Below, in pieces: positions 1 to 9,046 of a stretch of DNA of 64,000 bases; the stretch's first letter is position 1, and each line of letters starts with the position of its first letter. Origin of the DNA: Rhizobium sp. Q54 (GTDB taxonomy: Bacteria; Pseudomonadota; Alphaproteobacteria; Micropepsales; Micropepsaceae). A model generated the notes under the pieces. The model was not told the origin of the DNA, searched no databases, and worked only from the letters and a program-made list of their open reading frames with translations. Location of the stretch: positions 59,132-123,131 of the forward strand of contig CAMAPL010000006.1 in NCBI GenBank assembly GCA_945860165.1. The letters are read 5' to 3'. The position numbers were made by a program, and so were the translations under genes.

Positions 1-396
1 GCAGGCCGGCATTTTGAAATCACCGGCCACCCGCCGCGCGTGATAGGCGAAGTTGGTCCGCAGATAGACGTAATGCTGCTTCTGCGCATCGATTGAGACA
101 ATCCTGTAGGCGTCGGTCCTGGGATTCTCTTCACCATTCACGGTCTGGATCGTGATGGTGAAGCCGCCCGCCGACTGCGACCAGCGGCCGGCGGCGGCCT
201 GGTCGAACGCCTTGCCCTTGATGCAGGTGCGGTGATGGACACGGAATTCGCCGCTCGGCAGCATCCTGTCCAGATACATCGCGCCCTTGTCGTCCGGCTG
301 GCCATGGCCGAACCAGGTGCCGGCCAGCGACGGCACGGCAAAGGCCGCAGATGGCAGCAGCGCAAGCATCACAAGGCATACGACCAGCAGGCCCAT
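1..396 (-). CDS. Small secreted protein, cut by window edge
   Basis: An open frame of 132 codons starts at the ATG at 396 and runs off the left edge, so the C-terminus is missing. The first 20 residues are hydrophobic and end in SAAFA, a normal Sec signal peptide with cleavage before VPSLAGTW. The mature part is polar, has LAGTWFG near its start and no family I can name. LxGTW openings occur in small periplasmic beta-barrel or lipocalin-like proteins, which is only a hint. The start lies 4 bp after the stop of the TPR gene at 401-991, so it is probably the last gene of the glcDEF transcript. Confidence 0.7.
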   Translation of the reverse strand, partial: MGLLVVCLVMLALLPSAAFAVPSLAGTWFGHGQPDDKGAMYLDRMLPSGEFRVHHRTCIKGKAFDQAAAGRWSQSAGGFTITIQTVNGEENPRTDAYRIVSIDAQKQHYVYLRTNFAYHARRVAGDFKMPAC

Positions 397-400
397 CGCC

Positions 401-991
401 TCAGATATCCTGGCCTTCGACGTCACGGGTCAGTTCGCGAACCCGGCGCTCCGCCCCTTCCAGTTGGGGATTGAGCGCCAGCGCGCCCCGGTAGAGTTTC
501 AGCGCCTGGGGCTTGTCGCCATATTCCTCCAGCATGTCGGCCAGCTCCATCATGGCGGGGAAGTGGCGCGGGTTGAGCTGCACGGATTTTTGCAAACTGA
601 CCATGGCGGCGGCGTCATCGCCCGCCGCATTTTCCAGCGCGGCGCGGGCGCGCCAGCCCTCAGCATAGCGCGGCGCGATGGTGGTCACGGCATTTATCAG
701 CTTCCTGGCCACGGCCTTGTCCGCGGCGGCAGCGGCTGCCCCGGCGCGGGTCATCAGCAGGTCGACACTGGCATTGCCGGAGACACGAAACATCGCTTCC
801 AGCTTTTCCGCGATCGGCTTGGCGGCTTCCGGCGTGCCCGCTTTCTGCAATTGGGCCAGGAGGTCCGCTTCACTCTCCATGCTTTTGGGCTTGGGCGCGA
901 GCGCGGCTTTTTGCGCAGGCGCGGCGGTGGCCACGCCGGACAGGAGCAGGCCAGACAGAAGCGAGAAAAACAGCGAAAAGGCCGGGCGCAT
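401..991 (-). CDS. Secreted tetratricopeptide-repeat protein
   Basis: This 196-residue protein starts with a signal peptide (about residues 1-23, ending in GVATA) followed by a charged linker. From about residue 90 to the end it is alpha-helical with TPR-like units; the clearest is around residues 120-175, with the A..L......P pattern and LNP turns typical of TPRs. Such proteins bind partner proteins in the periplasm; no specific partner is evident. It lies 32 bp downstream of glcF on the same strand and 4 bp upstream of the small secreted protein at the left edge. Co-transcription with glycolate oxidase is likely but a functional link is not shown. Confidence 0.8.
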   Translation of the reverse strand: MRPAFSLFFSLLSGLLLSGVATAAPAQKAALAPKPKSMESEADLLAQLQKAGTPEAAKPIAEKLEAMFRVSGNASVDLLMTRAGAAAAAADKAVARKLINAVTTIAPRYAEGWRARAALENAAGDDAAAMVSLQKSVQLNPRHFPAMMELADMLEEYGDKPQALKLYRGALALNPQLEGAERRVRELTRDVEGQDI

Positions 992-1023
992 GGCGGCAGC
1001 TTAAAGCGGCCAGATGGCCAATT

Positions 1024-2298
1024 CTAGGCGCGCGGCAGGTCCAGATTGGCTGGTTTCGGGCCGCCTTCTGCCCAATCCAACAACTCCGCCAGATGCAAGA
1101 TAGGCTGCAGCTTGCCCGCCCCCGCCGCCAGGTGCTGCAGACAGCCAATATTGCCGCTGACCAGCACGTCCGGCTCGGCGGCGGCGATGTTGCCCAGCTT
1201 GCGACTGCGCAGGGCGGCGGAAAGTTCCGGCTGCAGGATGGAATAGGTGCCAGCCGAACCGCAGCACAGGTGCGATTCCGCGAAAGGCGTGACGGTGAAG
1301 CCGGCCGCTTCCAGCATCGCCTCGCCCGATCCATTCAGCTTCAGGCTGTTCTGCAGCGAGCAGGCTGGATGATAGGCGACACGCAGTGCTTGCGGCGGCG
1401 TCACGCTGACGGGCGCACAAAGTTCGGCGAAATCGCGCGCATCGGCGGCGAATTTCCGCGCGCGCGGCTCCCACACCGAGTCCCCGGCGAACTGGTGCGC
1501 GTAATCCTTCAACTGCGCGGAGCAGCCCGTGGCGGTGATCAGCACGCCGTCATACTGGCCCTGTTCATAGGCAATGATCGCCTTCTTGGCCCATTGCTGG
1601 GAGTCATGTTCGCGGCCCATATGATGGGGCAGCGCGCCGCAACAGCCCGAACCTTCCAGCGCCACCAGCTCAATGCCGCGCCGTGCCAGTACCCGGCCCA
1701 CGGCGCCGTCGATCTGCGGACTGAGCGCGCCTTGCACGCAGCCCGGCATGATGGCGATGCGCTGCTTCACCACCGCAGGCTTGGGGAAATGTGTCGGCTC
1801 CGGTCCCTGGGGGTGCGCGGAAAGACCAATGCGTGCCATGGCGCCCAGCCGGCCGGGCATGATCATGACGATGGGGGCGCCGATTTTCGCCAGCAACAGC
1901 CCGATGCGAACCAAGCTGGGGCGCGTCATCACCTTGGCGATGGTCCAGCGCAGAATGCGCTCGCCCAGCGGGCGCTGATAGTGTTCCTGGATATGGACGC
2001 GCGCCTGATCGACCAGCCGCTGATAGTTGACGCTGGAGGGACAGGCCGTCTTGCAGTTCAGGCAGGACAGGCAGCGGTCGATGTGGTGCACCTGTTCCTT
2101 CGTGGGCGCCCCGCCCTTTTCCAGCATGTCCTTCATCAGCACGATGCGGCCGCGCGGGCTGTCGCGCTCGTCGCCCAGCAGCACATAGGTGGGACAGGTG
2201 GCGGTGCAGATACCGCAATGGACGCAGGAGCGTACCGCGGCGGCGGCGGGACCGAGCTGCAGATCGGCAAGCTGCTCTGGTGTAAAAGCGTATTTCAT
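1024..2298 (-). CDS. glcF: Glycolate oxidase iron-sulfur subunit GlcF
   Basis: GlcF is the electron-transfer subunit of membrane-associated glycolate dehydrogenase (glycolate to glyoxylate). The 424-residue product has two ferredoxin-like 4Fe-4S motifs near the N-terminus (CVHCGICTATCP, Cys 25/28/31/35, and CLSCLNCKTACP, Cys 76/79/82/86). Two CCG-type cysteine-rich domains follow, with GCCGALPHH near the middle and CCGSAGTYS toward the C-terminus. This order and length are standard for GlcF. The ATG at 2298 directly abuts the TAG stop of glcE (2299-2301), so the two genes are translationally coupled. Confidence 0.96.
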   Translation of the reverse strand: MKYAFTPEQLADLQLGPAAAAVRSCVHCGICTATCPTYVLLGDERDSPRGRIVLMKDMLEKGGAPTKEQVHHIDRCLSCLNCKTACPSSVNYQRLVDQARVHIQEHYQRPLGERILRWTIAKVMTRPSLVRIGLLLAKIGAPIVMIMPGRLGAMARIGLSAHPQGPEPTHFPKPAVVKQRIAIMPGCVQGALSPQIDGAVGRVLARRGIELVALEGSGCCGALPHHMGREHDSQQWAKKAIIAYEQGQYDGVLITATGCSAQLKDYAHQFAGDSVWEPRARKFAADARDFAELCAPVSVTPPQALRVAYHPACSLQNSLKLNGSGEAMLEAAGFTVTPFAESHLCCGSAGTYSILQPELSAALRSRKLGNIAAAEPDVLVSGNIGCLQHLAAGAGKLQPILHLAELLDWAEGGPKPANLDLPRA

Positions 2299-3438
2299 CT
2301 AGAGCCGGCCCGGATTGAAGAGGGAAAGCGGATCGAAGGCGGCCCTGACGCTGCGGTTCAGCGCCGCCAGGGCGGGTGGCTGCGGCGCATACAGGCCAAT
2401 GGCGGTGCGGGTTTCTGCACTGGCGCGCAGTAGCATCGCCTGACCTTGCGCCGCTGCGGCGATGCCACGGATGCGCGCGGCATCCGACGATGGCGCGGCC
2501 AGCCACAGCAAGCCGCCGGCGAGGTCGCCCAACCAGTGCGACGCGTTCAGTTCCTTGGCCACGCGCGGCGCTTCGGACGGTGCAATCATCACTCGCCAGA
2601 TATCGCCAGGGATGCGCGCGAATTTCTCGCCGCTGCCGATGGCCCCGAACGGGTCGTCGCCCTCCAGACGGGTCATGGCGTTTCCGAGCAATCCGTGCGC
2701 CAGCGCGATTTTTTCTTCCAGCGGCTGGCTGGCGCCTTCCAGCCGGATCAGCGCCGAGCCCTGCCCCATGGCTGGTGCGATATTACCCGGCAGATAGGCC
2801 AGGCCGGCCGGCTCCAGCGCGCTTTGCGCGATCTTGCGCAAGGCTGAAAAGCCGATTTCCGGCAACACATCCGGCATGACCAGGATCGCAAAATGGGAGG
2901 GGCGGGGATAGACGCGAAACGTCACTTCGGTCAGCACGCAGAGCGTTCCGAAGGCGCCGCAGACCAGCTTGGGCAAATCAAAGCCGGTGACATTCTTCAC
3001 CACCTTGCTGCCAGCGCGGAAAAACGCGCCCTGTCCGTTGACGCCGTGAAAGCCCAGCAGGGAGTCGCGCGCCGGACCATGGCGCAGGCGTCCTGAACCC
3101 GAAGCGTCGCAGGACATGGCCCCTGCCAGCGTCGCCACGCCATTGGAACCCAGCAGCTGCGACCAGTCGGCGGGATCGAAGCCCAGGCGCTGGTTCCTAG
3201 CCGCCAGAACGCTGACGATTTCCGCCAGCGGCGTGGCGGGCGCGGCGGTGATGATCAGTTCTTCGGGCTCATATTTTAGGATCCCGGAAAGGCCGGAAAC
3301 ATTGAGCTGCGACAGCTCCCCCAGCGGATTGCCGACGGCGCGGCGGGTACCGCCCGCCACAATCTCGAACGGCGATCTGTTGGCCCGCGCGGCGTGCACG
3401 AACTCGACGATCTCGGCAGTGCTGGAAACGCTGCTCAT
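2299..3438 (-). CDS. glcE: Glycolate oxidase FAD-binding subunit GlcE
   Basis: GlcE is the smaller FAD-binding subunit of the GlcDEF glycolate dehydrogenase. The 379-residue product has a PCMH-type FAD-binding fold (residues about 15-190) with VAGGTRRAVGNP as the first nucleotide loop and DASGSGRLRHGPARD plus KVVKNVTGFDLPKL further on, the usual GlcE signature. The C-terminus ends in DPLSLFNPGRL, the conserved tail shared with GlcD. It is shorter than GlcD because the FAD-oxidase C-terminal domain is reduced. It abuts glcD (start at 3438, glcD stop from 3439) and glcF with no spacer, giving a three-gene unit. Confidence 0.96.
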   Translation of the reverse strand: MSSVSSTAEIVEFVHAARANRSPFEIVAGGTRRAVGNPLGELSQLNVSGLSGILKYEPEELIITAAPATPLAEIVSVLAARNQRLGFDPADWSQLLGSNGVATLAGAMSCDASGSGRLRHGPARDSLLGFHGVNGQGAFFRAGSKVVKNVTGFDLPKLVCGAFGTLCVLTEVTFRVYPRPSHFAILVMPDVLPEIGFSALRKIAQSALEPAGLAYLPGNIAPAMGQGSALIRLEGASQPLEEKIALAHGLLGNAMTRLEGDDPFGAIGSGEKFARIPGDIWRVMIAPSEAPRVAKELNASHWLGDLAGGLLWLAAPSSDAARIRGIAAAAQGQAMLLRASAETRTAIGLYAPQPPALAALNRSVRAAFDPLSLFNPGRL

Positions 3439-4920
3439 CTAGAAGCGCGGCAGGTGCGGATGGGGCAATTGCGCGCCATGGACATGGATATGGCCCTGCT
3501 CGACGCAGGCCGACAAAGTGGGGAACACCTTGCCCGGATTGAACAGGCCCTGGGAATCGAAGGCGCATTTCACGCGATGCTGCTGGTCGAGGTCGGCCTC
3601 GCTGAACATCTCGGTCATCAGGTCGCGTTTTTCGATGCCGACGCCATGTTCGCCCGACAGCACGCCGCCGACCTTGACGCACAGGCGCAATATGTCGGCC
3701 CCGAAAGCCTCGGCGCGCTCGAACTCGCCTTTCTTCATCACGTCGAAAATGATCAGGGGGTGGAGATTGCCGTCGCCGGCATGAAAGACATTGCAGAAGC
3801 CCAGGCCATATTGTTCGGACAGGACAGCCATCTCGTCCAGTACCTGCGGCAGGGCATGGCGCGGGATGGTGCCATCCATGCAGATCATGTCGGGCGCAAG
3901 GCGCCCCATGGCGGCAAACGCAGCCTTGCGGCCCGACCAGATGCGGGTGCGCTGTTTTTCGTCGGTGGCTTCCACCGTCTTGCCGCCGCTTTGCGCCACG
4001 ATAGCGGTCACACGCGAGATGGCATGGGTGACGTCGGCCTGGACGCCATCGGCGTCGATGATCAGGATAGCTTCGGCGCCGGCGGGATAGCCCGGCTGGT
4101 TATAGCTTTCGATCGCTGCGGCGGCGCGTCCGTCCATGAACTCCATGGCGGCGGGCACCACGCCATCGGCGATGATGGCGGCGACGCAGGCACCGGCGGC
4201 GGCCACGGTGTCGAAGGACGCCATCAGGGTGCGCGTGACCGGCGGCTTGCGCAGGATCTTCACCACCACCTCAACGACGATGCCCAGCAGGCCTTCCGAG
4301 CCGGTAACTACGCCCAGCAGATCAAGCCCGCCCTGCGCGCCGCACTTGCCGCCCAGGGTGACGATCTCGCCGCCCGGCAGCACCAAGGTGACGCCCAGCA
4401 GATTGTTGGTGGTCAGGCCATATTTCAGGCAGTGCAACCCGCCGGAATTCTCCGCCACATTGCCGCCGATGGTGCAGGCAACCTGGCTGGAGGGATCGGG
4501 CGCGTAATAGAAGCCCTGGGCTTCCACCGCCTTGGTGATGTTCAGATTGGTGACGCCGGGCTCGACCACGACGCAGCCATTTTCATAATCGATCTCGAGG
4601 ATGCGCTTCATGCGCCCCATGCCGATCAATATGCCGTCTTCGCGCGGCAGCGCGCCGCCGGACAGCGAAGTGCCGGCGCCGCGCGGCACGATGGGAATGC
4701 CTTCGGCGGCTGCGTATTTCAGGACTTCGCTGACCTGCTCGCGGTCGGACGGCAGGACGCAGACCAGCGGCATCTGGTGATAGGCGCTGAGCGCATCGGA
4801 ATCGAAAGTGGCAAGGCCGGACTTATCCGAGACCACGCCGTCCGTCACGATAGCCTGCAGCGCCGCGACAATATCCGCGCGGCGGGCGACGATCCTAGAA
4901 TCGGTAACCGGAAGAAGCAT
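3439..4920 (-). CDS. glcD: Glycolate oxidase subunit GlcD
   Basis: GlcD is the catalytic FAD subunit of glycolate dehydrogenase, feeding electrons from glycolate (or D-lactate) to the respiratory chain through GlcF. The 493-residue protein has the FAD_binding_4 domain with PRGAGTSLSGGALP, GGNVAENSGGLHCLKYG and VVTGSEGLLGIV. The C-terminal FAD-oxidase domain contains NVFHAGDGNLHP and LSGEHGVGIEKR, which carry the conserved substrate and metal-site histidines. Length is typical. It begins the glcDEF block 33 bp after rpmJ on the same strand. D-lactate or 2-hydroxyglutarate dehydrogenases are related, but the adjacent glcE and glcF support glycolate oxidase. Confidence 0.96.
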   Translation of the reverse strand: MLLPVTDSRIVARRADIVAALQAIVTDGVVSDKSGLATFDSDALSAYHQMPLVCVLPSDREQVSEVLKYAAAEGIPIVPRGAGTSLSGGALPREDGILIGMGRMKRILEIDYENGCVVVEPGVTNLNITKAVEAQGFYYAPDPSSQVACTIGGNVAENSGGLHCLKYGLTTNNLLGVTLVLPGGEIVTLGGKCGAQGGLDLLGVVTGSEGLLGIVVEVVVKILRKPPVTRTLMASFDTVAAAGACVAAIIADGVVPAAMEFMDGRAAAAIESYNQPGYPAGAEAILIIDADGVQADVTHAISRVTAIVAQSGGKTVEATDEKQRTRIWSGRKAAFAAMGRLAPDMICMDGTIPRHALPQVLDEMAVLSEQYGLGFCNVFHAGDGNLHPLIIFDVMKKGEFERAEAFGADILRLCVKVGGVLSGEHGVGIEKRDLMTEMFSEADLDQQHRVKCAFDSQGLFNPGKVFPTLSACVEQGHIHVHGAQLPHPHLPRF

Positions 4921-4953
4921 GCGCGCCTATAACCCAACGCGGCGCAGTATGTC

Positions 4954-5079
4954 TTAGCCCTGGCGGGCTTTGAACCGCGGGTTCTTCTTATTGATGACGT
5001 AAACGCGGCCCTTACGGCGGATCACGCGGCAATCCTTGTCACGCTTCTTGAGCGAACGGAGGGAGTTGCGAACCTTCAT
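4954..5079 (-). CDS. rpmJ: Ribosomal protein L36 (zinc-free type)
   Basis: A 41-codon gene reads [13 protein letters not shown] at the start and [12 protein letters not shown] at the end, an unmistakable bL36 of the alphaproteobacterial form. It has a single cysteine (residue 17) and lacks the CxxC and CxxxxH zinc ligands of the classic L36, so it is the zinc-independent paralogue type. L36 sits in the large subunit near the GTPase-associated region. The gene stands alone, 33 bp upstream of glcD and divergent from the lytic transglycosylase. Confidence 0.95.
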   Translation of the reverse strand: MKVRNSLRSLKKRDKDCRVIRRKGRVYVINKKNPRFKARQG

Positions 5080-5234
5080 GACACGCCTTTTTCAGCCAAA
5101 ATCGGCCGGAAAAGGCCGTGATCTGCGGAGGCGCGGAAACTATGCAAGCCCCCCCACCCTGTCAACCCGCGAAATCATGCAAAAAAAGGCGGTTTCACGC
5201 CAAAAATCGCGGAAATGGGTGTATCCATACACTG

Positions 5235-6527
5235 ATGTATCACCACTTCGGGTCCCCGTCCGGCCTGCAACGCCTCGCAGCGCTGTGTGGCGTGCTGGTG
5301 GTGGTGGCCTGCGCCACCACGGCGCCCAAGCCGACTCCGCCCCGCCTGCCGGCCGTATCCTTGCCCATGGCGCCGCCCCGGTTCAGTTCCGGCAACCCAA
5401 AATTCGATGCTTTCCTGGAAGGCGCCCGTACCAAGGCCCTGGCTCAGGGCATCAGGCCCACCGTGTTCGACAGCGCCGTTGCGGGAATTGCGCCCGCTTC
5501 TTCCATCGCGGCCAGTAACGCCAACCAGCCCGAATTCGCCAAGCCGGTATGGAGCTATCTGGACGACGCGGTGTCGGCGCGCCGTGTCACCGATGGCAAG
5601 ATCATGCTGGCCAGGCATGGCGACACGCTGGACAGGATCGCGGCTGGGAGCGGCGTGCCGAAGGAAATCCTCACCGCAATCTGAGGCATCGAAACCGATT
5701 ACGGCGCCGGCAATGGCAGCTTCAACTTGTTCGTGGCGCTGGCGAGCCTGGCCTATGACGGGCCGCGCACATCTTTTGCCGAGCCGGAATTTTTCGCCGC
5801 CCTGAAGATCTATCAGGAACGACAATATCCCCTGAGCGAGATGACAGCGTCATGGGCGGGTGCCTTCGGCCAGACCCAGTTTACCCCCACCACCTTTCTA
5901 AAATTTTCCAGCGATGGCGACAGCGATGGCCAGATCAATCTGTGGCGTAGCGCGCCGGATGCGCTGGCCTCGGCGGCGACCCTGCTGGTGCGCCAAGGCT
6001 GGAAGAGCGGCCAGCCCTGGGGCTATGAGATCCGGCTGCCCAGTGGTTTTGCCTATGAAGATGCCGATACCGACAGCCAGCGGCCGCTGAACGAATGGCG
6101 CGCGCGCGGCATCACCACGGCAAGCAGCAAGCCGCTTCCGGCGGGCGATGACAGCGCCGCGATCTATCTTCCCGCGGGTGCGCGCGGACCGGCCTTCCTG
6201 GTATTTTCCAATTTCAATGTGATCCTGAAATACAACAATGCCGCGTCTTACGCGCTGGCAGTGGGCTTGCTGGCCGACAGCGTGACAGGCGGTGGAACGG
6301 TGAAGCGCGCCTGGCCGCACGGCGAGCGGCCACTGTCGCGCGAGGAGCGTTTGCGCTTCCAGGACGCGCTGGCAAAACTGGGCTTCGATCCGGGGGCTGC
6401 GGACGGCGTGCTGGGACGGCGCACCCGCGCGGCGTTGCGGCAATATCAGAAATCCAAGAGTGTTGTGGCAGATGGCTTTGCCACCGCCGCGCTGCTGGCG
6501 ATGCTGGATAGAGACGCCAACAAATAG
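5235..6527 (+). pseudogene. Lytic murein transglycosylase (MltB type) with in-frame TGA
   Basis: The reading frame encodes an MltB-family lytic transglycosylase of 430 codons but is cut by a TGA at 5682-5684. Around it the protein reads KEILTAI-stop-GIETDYGAGNG; the family has AIWGIE(S/T)xYG here, so a Trp TGG has become TGA just before the catalytic Glu (GIE). Downstream the same frame continues without shift to a C-terminal peptidoglycan-binding domain (about codons 360-425, FDPGAADGVLGRRTRAALRQYQ). The N-terminus has a lipobox (VVAC), so the product would be an outer-membrane lipoprotein. I chose ATG 5235 because it puts the signal peptide at the start; the ribosome site is weak. Without readthrough the product has no catalytic domain. 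One G-to-A change or one base-call error explains it. Confidence 0.85.
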
Positions 6528-6536
6528 GAACCCTCC

Positions 6537-6570
6537 ATGGGCGGCCTTGAGCCGCCCATCCAACTTTTCC
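6537..6570. terminator. Terminator hairpin between convergent genes
   Basis: A perfect 9-bp stem (ATGGGCGGC at 6537-6545, GCCGCCCAT at 6551-6559) with a 5-nt loop is followed by CCAACTTTTCC. It sits between the end of the plus-strand transglycosylase gene and the end of the minus-strand TonB receptor, so it can serve either. The T-run is short, so efficiency is uncertain. Confidence 0.55.
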
Positions 6571-6608
6571 TAAGAGAAGGGGCGCGCAGCCTAGCGGTGC
6601 GGCGTCGT

Positions 6609-8975
6609 CTAAAAAAGACGCTTCAATGTCACTTTCCACACACGGCCAATGCCGGGCAGCGCCCCCAGACTGGCATAGGTGTCGGCATCGGGGGTGAAAT
6701 AGCGCGCATCGGCCAGGTTGTTTACATTGACGCCGGCTTCCCACACATCCCATTGCGCGAAGGTCGAGGCGTTCATGGTGACATAAGAGGGAAAGACCAG
6801 TCCGCCCGGCACAGTCTGGCGCGTCTTTCCCACATAGGTACCGCCGAAGCTCGCGCCCCACAGGCCCCAGTCCATGGGATCGCTGGTCCAAGTCAGATAT
6901 GGACTGACCACAGCATGGGGCAGCAGCGTGTCTTCGTAATCTCCGCCGCGCCCGGGCAAGGTGGAGAAGTCGAACACGATATAGCTGCCGCCGAAACCAT
7001 CTTGCGGCGCGATGCCAAAGCTGCGCGCCGGCAGATAGGCAAAACTGCGATCCGGGCCCTTGATGGTGGTGTGCTGCTGGCTGGCGGCCAGGGTCAGGCT
7101 GAGATTGGCGCTGACGACATAGCGCAATTCCAGCTCCACGCCCTTGGCGCGGGTGCCGACGACCGTCGTGACGCCACCGCCCTGCTGCAGGCGGGTGCGG
7201 TTCTGGACATACCAGTCCAGGCTGCCCTGCAGGTGATCGTCCAGCAGGCTAAACTTCATGCCCACCTCGTTGAGGAAGGAGTTGGAAAGCCAGCCGCGAT
7301 TGGCGAGCAGGCTGGTGGAAACCTGGCTAGCCTGGCCGAGCTCAATGGCGGAATTCTTGGCGGTGGTGACATAGGGCACCAGACCCCAGGGCGTCGTGTA
7401 CGCCAGGCTGGCGGAATAGGTGAAGCGCCCGGCATTGCCGCGCCCCGCAGCGGGGGCAAAACTCAGCACGCCGGTGTCGGTGGAGCGGACGTTATAGGCG
7501 TCATAGCGTCCGCCCAGGGTCAGATCGAAATCATTCCACATCGCGTTGCTGGTGATGAAGGCGCCGGCATCGTTGGTGTTGGTATGGACGTTATTCTCCC
7601 ATCCCAATCCGATGCTGCCGGGCGGGTCCGTATTGAACGGAGAGTCGATAATGTCGTTGGCGCGGGCGACCTGGCTGATGTCGCGCCTGTCCAGCGCGAT
7701 TACGCCGCTGTTGAAGCTTTCACGCCCGATGGCATGGACATAACGATACGATAGGCCCGCCACGGTCTGGGTTTTCACGCCGCCGAACACGTGCGTCAGG
7801 TCGTAGCGCAGCCGCGCTTCAGCGATCTGGGTCCGGTACGAGCCGGGAAAGCCGTAAGAGACGAACCGGTCATTGGCCAATGTGTCGCCGAAGAATTGCA
7901 GCCGCAGCGTCTGCCCCTCACCCAGCGGCCGGGACGCTTCCAGCATGGCGGTGTGGGTGATGGTGTTGGAGAAATCCACGCCCTTGGCGATATAGACGAT
8001 GCGCGGATCAAGTTGGGTCGTGCCGAAGCCCGTGTCCAGCCGGTGCGCCGCGTCGGTGCAGCCGGTACAGGCCAGCGCCTTGAATTTCGGATCGAAGAAA
8101 TAGGGATTGCCGCCCAGCTCGTTCAGGGTCAGGCGGCCATTGCCGTCGGCATCGGTCAGCGACGTGTCGCGGCCCGTGATGTAGGTGCCGTTGTCGATCA
8201 GGTTCTGGGTCAGGCGGTTCCAGCCCGGCGTCTGCACCTGGCCGCTCGAATGGAAATACATATAGTCCGCCGACAACTGCCAGTCGCCCGCGTTCAAAGT
8301 CCCGGACAATTCCAGCAATTGATGGCGGGGATGCAGGCCGCGATAGAAACTGTAGGAGTCGTCAATCTCGCCATAGGCATGGAGGCCGCCCGACGCATCG
8401 CCCAGGGTGACCGGCGCATTGATCTGGCCGGTGAGATTGCGCCGGGAATAGCTGCCATAACTGAGGGTGACTTCGCCGCCGAAAGCGTCACTGGCGCCCG
8501 CCGTCTTGGGCAGAAAGTTGACCAGCCCGCCCACCTTGCCCGCGCCATAGACGGGCGATGGCGGCCCGCGCAGGATTTCAATGCCCGCCGCATTGGCCAG
8601 CAGGGTGGAATAGGTGCCGCGATTTTCCGCCCGCTTGAAACCGCGGAAATAATTTTCTGCCAGGGTGCCGCGCAGGCTCACCGCGCCTTCGACGCCGTAG
8701 AAGCTGGCGGTGTAGGCCGACGGGGTGATGGCGGTGAGATCGTCCAATCCTTCGATGCCATAGCGGGCGATGGTGGTGTCGCTGATCAGGGTGACGGCGC
8801 GCGGGGTCTGCAGCAGTGGCTTATTCAGCCCGAAAGCCGCGCTATTGGCGCCGGCCTGCAGCAGGCGCACCACGTCTTCGGTCACCGTGACCGACTCGAC
8901 ATCTCGGGCTGAAGCGAGGGGGGCCCAACAGGACACAGCCAACAGAGCCAAAAGGAGGGTGACAGGGGCGCGCAT
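6609..8975 (-). CDS. TonB-dependent outer-membrane receptor, siderophore type
   Basis: This 788-residue protein has a signal peptide (residues 1-23, LASA), a plug domain (about 35-160: TPRAVTLISDTTIARYG, IEILRGPPSPVYGAGKVGG) and a long beta-barrel ending in aromatic LKRLF, as BamA substrates do. The plug resembles catecholate or hydroxamate siderophore receptors of the FhuA/FoxA class; the ligand cannot be named. Residues 275-286, DADGNGRLTLNE, match the 12-residue EF-hand calcium loop exactly, and a CTGC pair follows at 303-306; both should lie in an extracellular loop. A 9-bp inverted repeat lies immediately upstream of the start. No energising TonB/ExbBD genes are nearby. Confidence 0.92.
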   Translation of the reverse strand: MRAPVTLLLALLAVSCWAPLASARDVESVTVTEDVVRLLQAGANSAAFGLNKPLLQTPRAVTLISDTTIARYGIEGLDDLTAITPSAYTASFYGVEGAVSLRGTLAENYFRGFKRAENRGTYSTLLANAAGIEILRGPPSPVYGAGKVGGLVNFLPKTAGASDAFGGEVTLSYGSYSRRNLTGQINAPVTLGDASGGLHAYGEIDDSYSFYRGLHPRHQLLELSGTLNAGDWQLSADYMYFHSSGQVQTPGWNRLTQNLIDNGTYITGRDTSLTDADGNGRLTLNELGGNPYFFDPKFKALACTGCTDAAHRLDTGFGTTQLDPRIVYIAKGVDFSNTITHTAMLEASRPLGEGQTLRLQFFGDTLANDRFVSYGFPGSYRTQIAEARLRYDLTHVFGGVKTQTVAGLSYRYVHAIGRESFNSGVIALDRRDISQVARANDIIDSPFNTDPPGSIGLGWENNVHTNTNDAGAFITSNAMWNDFDLTLGGRYDAYNVRSTDTGVLSFAPAAGRGNAGRFTYSASLAYTTPWGLVPYVTTAKNSAIELGQASQVSTSLLANRGWLSNSFLNEVGMKFSLLDDHLQGSLDWYVQNRTRLQQGGGVTTVVGTRAKGVELELRYVVSANLSLTLAASQQHTTIKGPDRSFAYLPARSFGIAPQDGFGGSYIVFDFSTLPGRGGDYEDTLLPHAVVSPYLTWTSDPMDWGLWGASFGGTYVGKTRQTVPGGLVFPSYVTMNASTFAQWDVWEAGVNVNNLADARYFTPDADTYASLGALPGIGRVWKVTLKRLF

Positions 8976-8978
8976 TGA

Positions 8979-8998
8979 AAAATGTTATGTAACATTTT
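8979..8998 (-). promoter_or_regulatory. Operator-like inverted repeat before TonB receptor
   Basis: AAAATGTTA (8979-8987) and TAACATTTT (8990-8998) form a perfect 9-bp inverted repeat around a TG centre, ending only 4 bp before the receptor start codon. No Shine-Dalgarno sequence is visible between it and the ATG, so the mRNA may be leaderless or the repeat may overlap the core promoter. It does not match the classic Fur box; the cognate regulator is unknown. Confidence 0.5.
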
Positions 8999-9046
8999 AC
9001 AGAGAATTGACAGTGTGGCGGGCGGTCGCAGAGCTATATACTTGAT

